DNA of 64,000 nt from positions 1-64,000 of the forward strand of contig NZ_JAINZP010000001.1 in the NCBI RefSeq assembly GCF_020166435.1. The letters are read 5' to 3'. Position 1 is the stretch's first letter, and every line of letters starts with the position of its first letter. A program made the translations under genes and the position numbers. This DNA is from Pectobacterium versatile (lineage in GTDB: Bacteria > Pseudomonadota > Gammaproteobacteria > Enterobacterales > Enterobacteriaceae). This document shows, in pieces, positions 26,841 through 37,643 of the stretch. A model generated the notes under the pieces. It saw nothing but the letters and a program-made list of their open reading frames with translations. It did not search any database and was not told the DNA's origin.

Positions 26841-27773
26841 TTGGACAAAATTTTCGTCGATGAGGCCGTCAGTGAACTTCATACCATTCAGGATATGTTG
26901 CGCTGGGCTGTCAGCCGGTTTAACGCAGCCAACGTCTATTACGGTCACGGGACGGATAATCCCTGGGATGAAGCCATACAGCTCGTCTTGCCTAGCCTGT
27001 ATCTGCCGCTCGATATTCCTGAAGATATGTACACGTCCCGTTTGATCACCAGCGAACGGCAGCGCATTGTTGAACGTGTGATCCGCCGCGTCAATGAGCG
27101 TATCCCGGTCGCCTATCTGACCAACAAGGCTTGGTTCTGCGGTCTGGAATTCTACGTGGACGAACGCGTGCTGGTGCCGCGCTCTCCCATCGGTGAGCTG
27201 ATCAATAATTATTTTGATGAGCAACTGCCAAAAACGCCAAACCATATTCTGGATCTGTGCACGGGCAGCGGCTGTATTGCAATTGCCTGCGCTCAGGCGT
27301 TCCCGGAAGCGGAGGTTGATGCGGTCGATATTTCCAGCGATGCGCTGGCGGTAACCGAGCAAAATATTCAGCAGCACGGTCTGGAATACCGCGTGACGCC
27401 GATTCGCTCTGACCTGTTCCGCGATTTACCGGCGATTCGCTATGATCTAATCGTGACCAATCCACCGTATGTGGATGAAGAAGATATGTTCGATCTGCCG
27501 CAGGAGTTCCGGTTCGAGCCTGAGCTGGGGCTGGCGGCGGGCAACGACGGCCTGGATCTGGTTCGCCGTATTCTGGCTTGTGCGCCAGACTATCTTAGCG
27601 ACGACGGCGTGCTGATTTGCGAAGTGGGCAACAGCATGGTGCACCTGATCGATCAATATCCAGGCATCCCGTTCACCTGGCTGGAGTTTGATAACGGTGG
27701 TGACGGCGTGTTTATGCTAACACAATCACAACTTGTTGATTTAAAAGCGGATTTCAGTGATTGCCGTGATTAA
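26841..27773 (+). CDS. prmB: Ribosomal protein L3 N5-glutamine methyltransferase PrmB
   Basis: 310 residues. It methylates a glutamine of ribosomal protein L3. The SAM-binding motif is [16 protein letters not shown] and the glutamine-contacting motif is [15 protein letters not shown] start at 26841, preceded by GGAGG, gives the N-terminus [19 protein letters not shown] and the E. coli length; the frame opens earlier but without a site. Confidence 0.95.
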   Translation: MDKIFVDEAVSELHTIQDMLRWAVSRFNAANVYYGHGTDNPWDEAIQLVLPSLYLPLDIPEDMYTSRLITSERQRIVERVIRRVNERIPVAYLTNKAWFCGLEFYVDERVLVPRSPIGELINNYFDEQLPKTPNHILDLCTGSGCIAIACAQAFPEAEVDAVDISSDALAVTEQNIQQHGLEYRVTPIRSDLFRDLPAIRYDLIVTNPPYVDEEDMFDLPQEFRFEPELGLAAGNDGLDLVRRILACAPDYLSDDGVLICEVGNSMVHLIDQYPGIPFTWLEFDNGGDGVFMLTQSQLVDLKADFSDCRD

Positions 27774-27860
27774 TCGGTCATGACGATATTCATTGGTCTT
27801 ACCGTTGGCGAATCTGGCCGGACGGTAAGGCAGAAACAGAACACATGCGAAGGAGTTGTG

Positions 27861-28946
27861 ATGGCAGGTAACAGTATTGGGCAATTTTTCCGCGTCACTA
27901 CATTTGGTGAATCCCACGGTATTGCGCTGGGATGTATTGTTGACGGCGTACCGCCGGGGATCCCGCTGACGGAAGCAGATCTGCAACACGATTTGGATCG
28001 TCGCCGCCCGGGAACATCCCGCTATACGACGCAGCGCCGTGAACCCGATCAGGTCAAGATTCTGTCCGGCGTTTTTGAAGGCGTGACAACAGGGACCAGC
28101 ATTGGCCTGTTGATTGAAAACACCGACCAGCGTTCTCAGGATTATGGTGCGATTAAAGATGTCTTTCGCCCCGGCCACGCCGATTACACCTATGAGCAAA
28201 AATACGGCCAGCGCGATTACCGTGGCGGTGGCCGCTCTTCCGCGCGTGAAACGGCGATGCGTGTTGCCGCAGGGGCCATTGCGAAGAAGTATCTGCAACA
28301 GCAACATGGTGTGAAGGTCCGTGGCTATCTGTCTCAGATTGGCGATGTCACCTGCGAGCTGAAAGATTGGGAACAGGTTGAGCAAAACCCGTTCTTCTGC
28401 CCAGATATCGACAAGCTGGAAGCTTTGGATGAACTGATGCGTGCGCTGAAAAAAGAGGGCGACTCCATTGGCGCAAAGGTCAGCGTTGTAGCTGAATCGG
28501 TACCTGTCGGATTAGGCGAACCGGTCTTTGATCGTCTGGATGCCGATTTGGCTCACGCATTGATGAGCATCAACGCCGTAAAAGGCGTCGAAATTGGCGA
28601 TGGCTTTGCGGTTGTCACCAAGCGTGGCAGTGAAAACCGAGACGAAATCACGCCAGACGGTTTCCAAAGCAATCACGCTGGCGGCATTTTAGGCGGGATC
28701 AGCAGTGGTCAGAATATTGTTGCGCATCTGGCGTTGAAGCCGACCTCCAGCATTATGGTGCCGGGGAAAACGATCAACCGTCAGGGCGAAGCGACTGAAA
28801 TGGTCACGCGCGGGCGTCACGATCCGTGTGTGGGTATTCGCGCGGTGCCGATTGCCGAAGCCATGATGGCGATTGTGTTAATGGATCACCTGCTGCGCCA
28901 ACGTGCACAGTGTGGGGATGTGAACAGTCTGGTTCCTCGCTGGTAA
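27861..28946 (+). CDS. aroC: Chorismate synthase
   Basis: A 361-residue flavin-dependent enzyme converting 5-enolpyruvylshikimate 3-phosphate to chorismate, the last common step of aromatic amino acid synthesis. Signatures are [17 protein letters not shown] at the N-terminus, [17 protein letters not shown], and [20 protein letters not shown] at 27861 follows AAGGAG. It leads a same-direction run with mepA, yfcA, epmC and yfcL. Confidence 0.98.
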   Translation: MAGNSIGQFFRVTTFGESHGIALGCIVDGVPPGIPLTEADLQHDLDRRRPGTSRYTTQRREPDQVKILSGVFEGVTTGTSIGLLIENTDQRSQDYGAIKDVFRPGHADYTYEQKYGQRDYRGGGRSSARETAMRVAAGAIAKKYLQQQHGVKVRGYLSQIGDVTCELKDWEQVEQNPFFCPDIDKLEALDELMRALKKEGDSIGAKVSVVAESVPVGLGEPVFDRLDADLAHALMSINAVKGVEIGDGFAVVTKRGSENRDEITPDGFQSNHAGGILGGISSGQNIVAHLALKPTSSIMVPGKTINRQGEATEMVTRGRHDPCVGIRAVPIAEAMMAIVLMDHLLRQRAQCGDVNSLVPRW

Positions 28947-28952
28947 AAAATA

Positions 28953-29798
28953 ATGAAACAAGGGTTAATCGGGGTTCTCGCGCTGGCACTGAGCGCGCCG
29001 CTGTTGTCGAACGCCGCATGGGCGAAAACGCCCTGGCAGGAGATAACGCATCCGGTTGCGGGTACGCCGCAGTCAATTGGTAGTTTTTCCAATGGCTGCA
29101 TCATCGGTGCCCAGCCGCTGCCATTGCAGTCGCTGGATTATCAGGTGATGCGCGTCGATCAGCGCCGCTATTTCGGTCACCCCGATCTTCTGGCGTTTAT
29201 TCACCGCCTGAGCAACGAGGTTAAGCGCACGACCTCTGGTAATGTGCTGGTGGGGGATATGGGGATGCCGGTCGGTGGACGCTTCAGCAGCGGCCACGCC
29301 AGTCACCAATCCGGGTTGGATGTCGACATCTGGCTGCAATTGCCCAGACAGCGCTGGAGCGATCAGCAGTTGCTGAAACCGCAGCCTATCGATTTGGTTA
29401 ATGCCAGCGGACTTAACGTTAACCCACGTGTCTGGCGACCGGAAATTACCAACCTGATCAAAACCGCTGCGCTGGATAGCGACGTGACGCGCATCTTCGT
29501 CAATCCGGCGATTAAAAAACAGCTGTGTGTTGAAGCAGGTCACGATCGTGACTGGCTGCGTAAAGTTCGCCCCTGGTTTGCGCATCGCGCGCATATGCAT
29601 GTTCGCCTGCGTTGCCCAGCGGACAGCCTTGAGTGTCAGGATCAGGACGAACCACCTGCCGGTGACGGATGCGGTGCCGAGTTAACCAGCTGGTTCCAGC
29701 CAAAACAGCCGAGTACCGAAGCCCCAGAAAAAACTACGCCGCCGCCGTTGCCTCCGTCTTGTCAGGCACTGCTCGACAGACATTTTGCTGCGAGATAA
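28953..29798 (+). CDS. mepA: Penicillin-insensitive murein endopeptidase MepA
   Basis: 281 residues with a signal peptide ([20 protein letters not shown]). A periplasmic M74 metallopeptidase that cuts D-alanyl-meso-diaminopimelyl crosslinks. Metal ligands are visible in [16 protein letters not shown] and [12 protein letters not shown]. Six cysteines (such as [18 protein letters not shown] and PSCQALL) can form the known disulfides. It begins 6 bp after aroC. Confidence 0.96.
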   Translation: MKQGLIGVLALALSAPLLSNAAWAKTPWQEITHPVAGTPQSIGSFSNGCIIGAQPLPLQSLDYQVMRVDQRRYFGHPDLLAFIHRLSNEVKRTTSGNVLVGDMGMPVGGRFSSGHASHQSGLDVDIWLQLPRQRWSDQQLLKPQPIDLVNASGLNVNPRVWRPEITNLIKTAALDSDVTRIFVNPAIKKQLCVEAGHDRDWLRKVRPWFAHRAHMHVRLRCPADSLECQDQDEPPAGDGCGAELTSWFQPKQPSTEAPEKTTPPPLPPSCQALLDRHFAAR

Positions 29799-29832
29799 CG
29801 AGTAACTATATGTCGCGAGATAAAAAATAATT

Positions 29833-30633
29833 ATGGACTGGTTAGTGCTTGGGCCAGAAATGCTGGCCGTACTATTTTTTGTCGGGGCGCTGGCAGGGTT
29901 TATTGATTCGATTGCGGGCGGGGGCGGGTTATTGACGATCCCTGCCTTGCTGGCGGCGGGGTTATCCCCGGCGCAGGCGCTGGCAACGAATAAACTTCAA
30001 GCCGTTGGCGGATCCTTTTCCGCCAGCCTGTATTTCATCCGTCGCCGTGCGGTGAATCTGGGCGAACAGAAACTGGCGATTGCGCTGACGTTTGCCGGCT
30101 CGACTTTTGGTGCCTGGCTGATCCAGCAGATCAATGCTGATTTTCTGCGTCAGTTGCTGCCATTACTGATTATTGGTATCGGTCTCTACTTTTTATTAAC
30201 GCCAAAAATCGGCGATGAAGATCGGCAGCGTCGCCTGTCGCCACTTCCATTTGCGATTGTGGCAGGCAGCTGTGTCGGTTTTTATGACGGTTTCTTCGGC
30301 CCCGGTGCGGGGTCGTTTTACGCGCTGGCCTTTGTCACCCTGTATGGCTTCAATTTGGCAAAAGCGACGGCGCATGCCAAAGTCCTGAACTTTACCTCCA
30401 ATTTCGGCGGGCTGCTGTTTTTCATGCTCAGCGGGAAAGTGGTTTGGGTGGTCGGCGGCGTCATGCTGATCGGGCAGATCCTCGGGGCACGGCTGGGAGC
30501 CAAAATGGTGATGACGAAAGGGCAAAAGCTGATTCGTCCTATGCTGGTGCTGGTTTCCGCCGTCATGAGTGGCAAGCTGATTTATGACAGCCACGGGCAC
30601 GAGATTGCTGTTTGGCTGGGACAGTTTTTATGA
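29833..30633 (+). CDS. yfcA: TauE/SafE family membrane protein YfcA
   Basis: A 266-residue inner-membrane protein with about eight segments in two repeats. The repeats begin with paired glycine-rich motifs, GFIDSIAGGGGLLTIPALL and GFYDGFFGPGAGSF, as in TauE/SafE anion exporters. The substrate is not established. Confidence 0.93.
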   Translation: MDWLVLGPEMLAVLFFVGALAGFIDSIAGGGGLLTIPALLAAGLSPAQALATNKLQAVGGSFSASLYFIRRRAVNLGEQKLAIALTFAGSTFGAWLIQQINADFLRQLLPLLIIGIGLYFLLTPKIGDEDRQRRLSPLPFAIVAGSCVGFYDGFFGPGAGSFYALAFVTLYGFNLAKATAHAKVLNFTSNFGGLLFFMLSGKVVWVVGGVMLIGQILGARLGAKMVMTKGQKLIRPMLVLVSAVMSGKLIYDSHGHEIAVWLGQFL

Positions 30634-30657
30634 CAACAAATGATAACAACAGATAAC

Positions 30658-31203
30658 ATGACTACGACGCACCACTATCAACAGCTGATTGATATTTTTA
30701 ATGATTGCTTTGGCGATGAATACAATACCCGTCTGGTAAAAGGCGACGATGAACCGATTTATCTGCCAGCGGATGATGACATTCCGTATCACCGGATTGT
30801 GTTTGCCCACGGTTTTTATGCCAGCGCGCTACACGAAATTTCTCACTGGTGCATTGCCGGTGCCCAGCGGCGCTTGCAGGTCGATTTCGGCTACTGGTAC
30901 TGCCCGGATGGCCGCGATGCCTCGACGCAAAGTCAGTTTGAGGTAGTAGAAATCAAACCGCAGGCCTTCGACTGGCTGTTCTGTGTTGCTGCGGGCTTTC
31001 CGTTTAACGTCAGCTGCGACAACCTGAACGGCGACTGCGAACCGGACCGTATTGATTTCCAGCGGCGCGTGCATGCGCAAGTGATGCAGTATCTGGAAGA
31101 AGGGATTCCCGCGCGTCCGGCCAGCTTTATTCGTGCATTACAATCGTTTTACAATACGCCACCGCTGACGGCGGCGAGCTTCCCGTATCCAGCCGATCTG
31201 TGA
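30658..31203 (+). CDS. epmC: Elongation factor P hydroxylase EpmC
   Basis: 181 residues (YfcM). It hydroxylates the modified lysine of EF-P after EpmA/EpmB. The HEISHW metal-binding motif (FYASALHEISHWCIAG) and the following FGYWYCPDGRDA are strongly conserved. ATG at 30658 gives the expected N-terminus TTTHHYQQLIDIFNDCF; an earlier in-frame ATG at 30640 is possible. Confidence 0.95.
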   Translation: MTTTHHYQQLIDIFNDCFGDEYNTRLVKGDDEPIYLPADDDIPYHRIVFAHGFYASALHEISHWCIAGAQRRLQVDFGYWYCPDGRDASTQSQFEVVEIKPQAFDWLFCVAAGFPFNVSCDNLNGDCEPDRIDFQRRVHAQVMQYLEEGIPARPASFIRALQSFYNTPPLTAASFPYPADL

Positions 31204-31236
31204 TGCACGGGAACTGCAAAAATTTGAGGATAAGAA

Positions 31237-31521
31237 ATGATCGCAGAATTTGAAACGCGCATTCTGGCGCTGATTGATGACATGGTAGAGCATGCCAGCG
31301 ATGACGAACTGTTTGCTGGCGGCTATTTGCGTGGTCATCTGACGGTGTCGGTGGCTGAAGCGGAAGAGAACGGTGAACAGACGCTTGAAGCACTGCATGT
31401 GCGCGTTAGCGACAGCATTGATAACGCCATCAAAAACGGCGAACTGTCACCGCCGGATCAGATGCTGGTTAACGGGATGTGGGAACGTCTGTTCCAGCAG
31501 GCACAGAATAGTACGCACTGA
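31237..31521 (+). CDS. yfcL: YfcL family protein
   Basis: A 94-residue acidic cytoplasmic protein ([21 protein letters not shown] ... [17 protein letters not shown]) that matches YfcL by sequence and position between epmC and mnmC. No function is known. GAGGATAAG precedes the ATG. Confidence 0.88.
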   Translation: MIAEFETRILALIDDMVEHASDDELFAGGYLRGHLTVSVAEAEENGEQTLEALHVRVSDSIDNAIKNGELSPPDQMLVNGMWERLFQQAQNSTH

Positions 31522-31589
31522 TTTTCATGTGTGCTAATCGTTAATCTGTCAGTGCTGGTTTAGTTGAACCAGCACCGCTTTCTTCCCCA

Positions 31590-33638
31590 TTAATCCTTCG
31601 TTACAGGTTTACCTTTCAGCAGTTTCCTTACCCAGAAACGATTTGGGTTGAGTGCGGCGAGCGTATCGCGGTCCAGCGGTAGCGGTTCGCCATACATCTG
31701 CGAGGCCAAAATTTCCGCCGCGAGTGGGGCGGAGCACAGGCCGCGTGAGCCTAACGCACCGATGATAAACAGATCCTGCCAATAGGGTGCGCTTGGCACC
31801 GTGTCAGCACGGTGTTGAGGATGCAGTCGATCTTCATAGTCTGTCAGCGTTTGTTCATAGTTCGGCACGGCGCCAAGCAGCGGTAGATGGTCGCGCAGTG
31901 CGCAGCGGACGCCCTGACGCGCTTGCGCATCGCTAACATCGACCGTTTTCGCCCAGTCTGCGTCGGGCAAACAATTCAGCAGGCGCTGGCGATTTTCTTG
32001 CTGCTCGTCTTCCCGATAATCACAGTGTGTTTCACCCCGTAAATAGCTCGCTCCGATGCAGTGCGTTTGATGTTGCGGACTCACTGGCGTCAGATAGCCG
32101 TCGTAGCACAAGACCTGTTTGAGCTTCCCCAACACCGGATTGGTCGGAATATGGCTGACCTGCCCGCGCACGGCGTAAGCGGGTAAATGGGATGTCTGTG
32201 GCCAGTCGGTAATGTGATGACCATTTGCCAGCACCACGACCGCATGGTTTACCTGCTGGCCTGTGCTCAGGGTGAGTGCCCAGCCGTCGTCCGTTTTCTC
32301 CAGTGTGGAAATGGCTGTACTCATCTGTACCGACAGACCGTTTTGCTCTGCCAGCTTCAGTGCAGAAGCTGTCAGCTCTGCCGGGCACAGCCAACCGCCG
32401 TCAGGATAAGTGATGCCGTTTACGCTGGGATTCAGGCCGCTCTGATTTTCCAGTTGCTGCGCATCCACGCTGACGACTAGTTCTTCCGGCCATTCCCCTT
32501 GCAGAATTTGTTCGATTTTACGCGCACTTTTTTCATCCCAGGCGAGCTGGCTGACGCCGCACCACTGATGCTCAAACTCCAGACCCTGCTGCGCCAGCGC
32601 AGTGTAACTGCGGTGAGCAAAGTCAAAGGCGAGAGAGAAAAAGCGGGACACCGCATCGTGCCGATTATTCAGCAGAGGATAAAGCGCCCCCTGACGATTG
32701 CCGGATGCGTCCGTGGCAGGCTGTGCTTCCGCGCAGTAGAGCGTGATGTTTGCACCGCGCCGTTGCAGCGCCAGTGCAGTGAGCACGCTGGCAATACCAC
32801 CGCCGATAATCGCAATATCGTCAGTCGTGCTGGCGGCTGGGCGCGAATACCACGGCGTCGGCGACGTGACGGAAAGCGCATCGGGAAGGATGCCGCTCAG
32901 CATTTCGCGTTTCTGCCCGAATCCTTTAATTTTACTGACCTGAAACCCCGCCTGTTGCAGACCGCGACGCACAAAGCCTGCGGCGGTAAAGGTGGCGAAC
33001 GTGCCTTCTTTACGGCACAAACGTGCCATTGCCTGAAACAGATTATCCGTCCACATGTCTGGGTTTTTGGAAGGCGCGAAGCCGTCCAGAAACCAGGCGT
33101 CGACCTGATGGTTCTGCGTATCATCCAGCTCAGGCAGTAAGACGTTAACGTCACCGAACCATAAATCGAGCGTGATAGTACCTTGCGCCAGAATCAGACG
33201 ATGGCAGCCCGGTAGCGGTAGCGGCCATTGCTCTCGCAATTCATCTGCAAATGCGGCCAGCTCCGGCCACTGTGCGTGTGCGGCAGCCAAATCATGCCGA
33301 CGCAGGGGGAATTTCTCGAAACTAATGAAATGCAGGTGGCGCAAGGTCGCCTGTGGCTGTTGTTGACGAAAGTCGGCAAATGCTTGCCACAGCGTCAGAA
33401 AATTCAGGCCCGTTCCAAAGCCGGTTTCTGCTATCACGCAGGCTGTTCGCGGGTGCGTGGTGAAACGCTCAGGAAACTGATTGCCCTTTAAAAACACATA
33501 ACGGGTTTCTGCCAACCCATCCTGATTCGAAAAATAGACGTCATCAAACTGTTGCGATACAGGTGTACCCTGAGCGTTCCAACTTAACGACGCGTGTTGG
33601 ATGGGGAGGTTGGTCACGACAAAAAGCTCATTATTCAA
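31590..33638 (-). CDS. mnmC: Bifunctional tRNA wobble uridine enzyme MnmC
   Basis: 682 residues, finishing mnm5s2U34 in tRNA. The N-terminal SAM methyltransferase domain ([33 protein letters not shown]) is followed from about residue 270 by an FAD oxidoreductase that removes carboxymethyl ([18 protein letters not shown] ... [17 protein letters not shown]). The full fusion is intact. It is divergent from fabB. Confidence 0.97.
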   Translation of the reverse strand: MNNELFVVTNLPIQHASLSWNAQGTPVSQQFDDVYFSNQDGLAETRYVFLKGNQFPERFTTHPRTACVIAETGFGTGLNFLTLWQAFADFRQQQPQATLRHLHFISFEKFPLRRHDLAAAHAQWPELAAFADELREQWPLPLPGCHRLILAQGTITLDLWFGDVNVLLPELDDTQNHQVDAWFLDGFAPSKNPDMWTDNLFQAMARLCRKEGTFATFTAAGFVRRGLQQAGFQVSKIKGFGQKREMLSGILPDALSVTSPTPWYSRPAASTTDDIAIIGGGIASVLTALALQRRGANITLYCAEAQPATDASGNRQGALYPLLNNRHDAVSRFFSLAFDFAHRSYTALAQQGLEFEHQWCGVSQLAWDEKSARKIEQILQGEWPEELVVSVDAQQLENQSGLNPSVNGITYPDGGWLCPAELTASALKLAEQNGLSVQMSTAISTLEKTDDGWALTLSTGQQVNHAVVVLANGHHITDWPQTSHLPAYAVRGQVSHIPTNPVLGKLKQVLCYDGYLTPVSPQHQTHCIGASYLRGETHCDYREDEQQENRQRLLNCLPDADWAKTVDVSDAQARQGVRCALRDHLPLLGAVPNYEQTLTDYEDRLHPQHRADTVPSAPYWQDLFIIGALGSRGLCSAPLAAEILASQMYGEPLPLDRDTLAALNPNRFWVRKLLKGKPVTKD

Positions 33639-33704
33639 GTGATGATGAGATTCTATCGGGCTGAATATTGTGGCGCAAATTTAGCAATGATTTCGCGATA
33701 GTTT

Positions 33705-33721
33705 GGCTGATCGGACTTGTT
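33705..33721 (+). promoter_or_regulatory. FadR site upstream of fabB
   Basis: GGCTGATCGGACTTGTT matches the FadR consensus. FadR activates fabB in E. coli when no exogenous fatty acid is present. Confidence 0.75.
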
Positions 33722-33722
33722 C

Positions 33723-33740
33723 AGCTTACAACTGTACGCT
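33723..33740 (+). promoter_or_regulatory. FabR operator upstream of fabB
   Basis: AGCTTACAACTGTACGCT is an imperfect palindrome matching the FabR consensus AGCGTACA..TGTACGCT with one mismatch. It sits directly beside the FadR site, as in E. coli. Confidence 0.75.
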
Positions 33741-33790
33741 AAAGTGCGAAGCGAAATCCCAAACTCTATAAGTGGAAGAAGAGGTATTAC

Positions 33791-35008
33791 ATGAAACGTG
33801 CAGTGATTACTGGCCTGGGGATCGTATCAAGCATCGGTAATAACCAGCAGGAAGTTCTGGCATCATTGCGGGAAGGCCGCTCGGGCATTACTTTCTCTCA
33901 AGAGCTGAAAGATTCCGGCATGCGTAGTCACGTCTGGGGGAATGTCAAACTGGACACCACTGGCCTCATCGATCGCAAAATTGTGCGTTTTATGAGTGAT
34001 GCATCGATCTATGCCTACTTATCCATGGAGCAGGCGATTCAAGATTCCGGGCTGTCTGATGAGGTTTATCAGAATAACCCACGCGTTGGCCTGATTGCCG
34101 GTTCCGGTGGCTCTGCGCGCTATCAGGTGTTTGGCGCTGACGCCATGCGTAGCCCACGTGGCCTGAAAGCGGTTGGTCCTTACGTTGTGACCAAATCGAT
34201 GGGTTCTGCGGTGTCCGCCTGTCTGGCAACGCCATTCAAAATTCACGGCGTGAACTATTCCATCAGCTCTGCCTGTGCAACTTCCGCACACTGTATCGGT
34301 AACGCGGTTGAGCAAATTCAGATGGGTAAACAGGACATCGTTTTTGCTGGCGGCGGCGAAGAGCTGTGCTGGGAACTGGCCTGTGAATTTGATGCGATGG
34401 GCGCGCTGTCCACCAAATACAATGAGACACCAGAAAAAGCGTCCCGTACCTATGACGCTGACCGTGATGGTTTCGTCATTGCTGGCGGCGGCGGTATGGT
34501 TGTCGTAGAAGAGCTGGAGCACGCGCTGGCGCGTGGCGCGCACATCTATGCGGAAGTGGTCGGCTATGGCGCGACGTCTGACGGTGCGGATATGGTTGCA
34601 CCGTCAGGTGAAGGCGCGGTACGTTGCATGAAGATGGCGATGCAGGATATCGATACACCGATCGATTATATCAACACGCACGGCACCTCTACGCCTGTGG
34701 GTGATGTGAAAGAACTATGGGCGATTCGCGAAGTTTTCGGCGACAATGTTCCACCGATTTCTGCGACTAAAGCGATGACCGGCCACTCTCTGGGGGCCGC
34801 AGGCGTTCAGGAAGCCATCTACACGCTGTTGATGCTGGAACACGGGTTTATTGCGCCGAGCATCAACGTGGAAACGCTGGATGAACGTGCTGAAGGCATG
34901 AATGTCATCACTGAAATGACCGAGCGAGAACTGAAAACGGTTATGTCTAACGGTTTCGGGTTCGGTGGCACCAACGCCGCGCTGGTAATGAGAAAACTCG
35001 ATAAATAA
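33791..35008 (+). CDS. fabB: Beta-ketoacyl-ACP synthase I FabB
   Basis: A 405-residue condensing enzyme required for unsaturated fatty acid elongation. The active cysteine lies in [14 protein letters not shown], histidines in [11 protein letters not shown] and [12 protein letters not shown], and the C-terminus is [23 protein letters not shown] lies before the ATG. It is monocistronic with a strong terminator and has FadR and FabR sites upstream. Confidence 0.98.
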   Translation: MKRAVITGLGIVSSIGNNQQEVLASLREGRSGITFSQELKDSGMRSHVWGNVKLDTTGLIDRKIVRFMSDASIYAYLSMEQAIQDSGLSDEVYQNNPRVGLIAGSGGSARYQVFGADAMRSPRGLKAVGPYVVTKSMGSAVSACLATPFKIHGVNYSISSACATSAHCIGNAVEQIQMGKQDIVFAGGGEELCWELACEFDAMGALSTKYNETPEKASRTYDADRDGFVIAGGGGMVVVEELEHALARGAHIYAEVVGYGATSDGADMVAPSGEGAVRCMKMAMQDIDTPIDYINTHGTSTPVGDVKELWAIREVFGDNVPPISATKAMTGHSLGAAGVQEAIYTLLMLEHGFIAPSINVETLDERAEGMNVITEMTERELKTVMSNGFGFGGTNAALVMRKLDK

Positions 35009-35047
35009 TCGGTTTATCATTCGAACACTATTATTCAAATAAATACC

Positions 35048-35080
35048 AACCCCGCAGGCGCAAGCCGCGGGGTTTTTTTT
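35048..35080 (+). terminator. Rho-independent terminator of fabB
   Basis: AACCCCGC and GCGGGGTT pair around a small loop, followed by eight Ts. Confidence 0.92.
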
Positions 35081-35126
35081 GGCTCATGGGCATGAGCGAT
35101 AAGTCTGGTCTTAACAGTGTTGGCGC

Positions 35127-36377
35127 TTAGATCAATACCCAAAGCAAAAATGCAGCCACGCAGGTGCTGATAATCACTAGGAACATCGGCTTATGGAAAA
35201 GGGATTGCCAGCTGAGCGGCAGTGAGGCAATCAGCGGGTTAAACAGTGGATGCAGCAATTGTGACGTTGTGGTCCAGTCCGTTTCCTGTGCGCGCTGAAT
35301 GCGCTGCGTAAACAGGAACGTCAGCAGATCGCTGACCTGCATCGGCGTCAGCGGAGTTTGTAATCCGATATTGAAGCGATTCTGCGTGTAATCCATCAAT
35401 AAGTGCTGTTCCTGCGCGGTCATAGGCTGTTGTAGCAAAGCCTGCAACGGGGCGAGGTTCGGGGAAAGCAGCGCGTTCTGTGCCGATAGCGGCTGTGATG
35501 ACAGATTCGCTGCCGATGATGGATTCGCGTTAGCCGTATTGGTGGTGTTGGTTGTCAGCGGTTCTGACGCTGCGCCTGTCGTGCCTGCATTTGTCGGTGT
35601 TCCCTGCGGCGCTGGCGGGGTGGCGCGCAGCAGCGTCTGCGTCTGCTCAACCTGTGCTTGCAGGAACTGCGTGATCAGTGGCAGATGTTTTAACGGGATG
35701 GCATCGCCCGGGCTAAGATTCTGCATCATCATCAGATTGTTCAGCACCCTTGCAGGCTGTTCCCCTGTCATGGTCGCTAATCGGGTGACTAACTGATTCA
35801 AGCCGCGCTGTTCCGCAGGAGAAAGCGGACGATCGGGCGAGTTGGCGGCTGGAGCGGTTTGCGACGCGGTGGTTGATGCTGTTGACTGCGGAATTTGCCC
35901 GTTTTGCAGCAGCGTAACAACCTGCTGTAGCTGCGTTTTATTCAGCGCGCTTAGCGTGGTGCTACCGAACTGTTGCTGGATGAAATTGCTGACCGTCTGA
36001 CGATTATTTCCCTGAGACAGCATATCGGTCAGACGTTGAAGCAGCTGTTGACGTCCACTGCTATCTTGCGCCTGCGTTAAGCGCGTCTGGAGTATCTGCT
36101 CGGCAGGCTGGTAGTGGCGGGACAGCAGTTCATTATTTTCTGCCAGCCCTAATCCCTGTTTTACCGTCGTCCAGACTTCCGCTGCCTTTGACGTGGTCAG
36201 CGCGGCAACTTTAAGCACCAGATTTTCTAGCGTCGTGCGCTGCGCCAGCGTCAGCGGTCGATCGCCGTTGGCGGAACCTGCGGCGTTAGCTGATGATGTG
36301 GAAGTTGACGATGTGGTGGTCGGCGTAACCGAGCGTTCGCTGGGCAGCGGGGCACCTGGGCCACTTACAGGTTGCAT
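35127..36377 (-). CDS. flk: Flagella biosynthesis regulator Flk
   Basis: 416 residues from the ATG at 36377 (QPVSGPGAPLPSE), which has AGGAT before it; a longer start at 36401 exists. It resembles E. coli Flk, which couples FlgM secretion to ring assembly and prevents premature export. Helical repeats (LSRHYQPAEQILQTRLTQAQ; GNNRQTVSNFIQQQFG) alternate with Thr/Ala/Gln-rich linkers (about 8-50 and 250-290). A single C-terminal membrane anchor (FLVIISTCVAAFLLWVLI) is present. It is longer than the E. coli protein (331) because of the linkers. Confidence 0.88.
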   Translation of the reverse strand: MQPVSGPGAPLPSERSVTPTTTSSTSTSSANAAGSANGDRPLTLAQRTTLENLVLKVAALTTSKAAEVWTTVKQGLGLAENNELLSRHYQPAEQILQTRLTQAQDSSGRQQLLQRLTDMLSQGNNRQTVSNFIQQQFGSTTLSALNKTQLQQVVTLLQNGQIPQSTASTTASQTAPAANSPDRPLSPAEQRGLNQLVTRLATMTGEQPARVLNNLMMMQNLSPGDAIPLKHLPLITQFLQAQVEQTQTLLRATPPAPQGTPTNAGTTGAASEPLTTNTTNTANANPSSAANLSSQPLSAQNALLSPNLAPLQALLQQPMTAQEQHLLMDYTQNRFNIGLQTPLTPMQVSDLLTFLFTQRIQRAQETDWTTTSQLLHPLFNPLIASLPLSWQSLFHKPMFLVIISTCVAAFLLWVLI

Positions 36378-36480
36378 ATCGGTTATCCTCACTGCCGTCA
36401 TGATTGAGATGAATCATAGCAATCTCCTGTGACGGCCGATAGTCATGCGTCGCCTAAAACGGCACTAATCTTATGGAGGC

Positions 36481-37374
36481 TTATGAGCTACGCGCTAATG
36501 GAATGCGCAAACGCTGGGCGAGGATAACGCCGAGTAGTGTGATGCCCCCACCAACCAGATGATAATGGTGCAAAGGCTCGTGCAAAAAGCCAATCGCGAT
36601 CATCGCCGTAAAGATCGGCGTCAGATTCATAAAGATGGAGGCTTTGCTGGCTCCCAGACGCATAACCCCCTGAATCCACAGAAAAGGTGCAATGATTGAA
36701 GCCATGATGCCAGCGAAAATCACCAGCGGCAGATTATCGGCATTGAGCTGTACATTGTCCGTCAGCAGGAAGTTTGGAATCAGTACGACGACGCCAAAGG
36801 CAATTTGTACATAGAGCGACACCCAGTTGGGCAACGGGATGCTCCAGCGTTTGGTCAGTACGCCATAGAGCGCATAGGACAACGACGCACAAAACATCAT
36901 GAATTCACCGGGGCCGATGCCCTGCGCCAGAATCTGTTCTGGGTGTCCCTCACCGATCAGCCAGACAATCCCGACCAGCGACAGCAGGCTACCGAGCACG
37001 ACGCCCAGTGTGGGGGCCAGACGCAGCAGAGGGATGCTGAGCAGGACGGTGAGTAGCGGGACTAATGACCCCATGATTCCCATCATTACGGCGCTGATCG
37101 TGTGTGCCGCGTAATAGGCCAGACTTTGATACAGCACCATACCAAGCAGACCCAGCACGAGCAGTTTCCAAGCGTGTTGACGAATGGCCACTGCATGATG
37201 GCGAAGCGTTGGCAGCATGAACGGCGTCATGACGAGGAACGCAAGAAGCCAGCGATAAAACGAGATAGCAGCTGGGTCAATAACGCTCGCGGAAAGCTTG
37301 TTGACGATGACGTTAATTGACCAGATCAGGACGGCAATGGTAGGAAATAGGGCGTTCAACGTTGGGTTTCTCAT
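36481..37374 (-). CDS. DMT superfamily (EamA) transporter
   Basis: 297 residues from the ATG at 37374 (MRNPTLNALFPTIAVLIW), with ten membrane segments in two EamA halves (about 5-145 and 155-290). The conserved WSINVIVNKL and LTPIFTAMIAIGFLHEPL are present. It is a full-length inner-membrane exporter of unknown substrate. The frame is open to 37452 but the added residues do not fit the family. It is divergent from pdxB. Confidence 0.87.
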   Translation of the reverse strand: MRNPTLNALFPTIAVLIWSINVIVNKLSASVIDPAAISFYRWLLAFLVMTPFMLPTLRHHAVAIRQHAWKLLVLGLLGMVLYQSLAYYAAHTISAVMMGIMGSLVPLLTVLLSIPLLRLAPTLGVVLGSLLSLVGIVWLIGEGHPEQILAQGIGPGEFMMFCASLSYALYGVLTKRWSIPLPNWVSLYVQIAFGVVVLIPNFLLTDNVQLNADNLPLVIFAGIMASIIAPFLWIQGVMRLGASKASIFMNLTPIFTAMIAIGFLHEPLHHYHLVGGGITLLGVILAQRLRIPLARSS

Positions 37375-37643
37375 AACAGACCAGACGGAAAACGCACCAA
37401 TTGCCAGTCTGGTCGATAAAAATGGGGCAAGTGCGGCAATGGCAAACAACATAACAGAGCCATGTGACGACTATCAACCTTGTATGGCGTCGGCTTTCTA
37501 TGACGGCCATCTTGCCAGATCCTCATTGGGTGTGAACCGATAACGGAAAGATATCGCGTCGTAATTGCCTTGGGTTTCTGCCCCATTCGGTGGCAAAATA
37601 TCTCCCCGCTTTTTTTGGCTGGCTACCGATGTCGGAGAAGACA

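Noticed and set aside
27798-27829. CTTACCGT...ACGGTAAG pair between prmB and aroC as a regulatory element
   Set aside because: Moderate stem with a large loop and no known match; could be chance.
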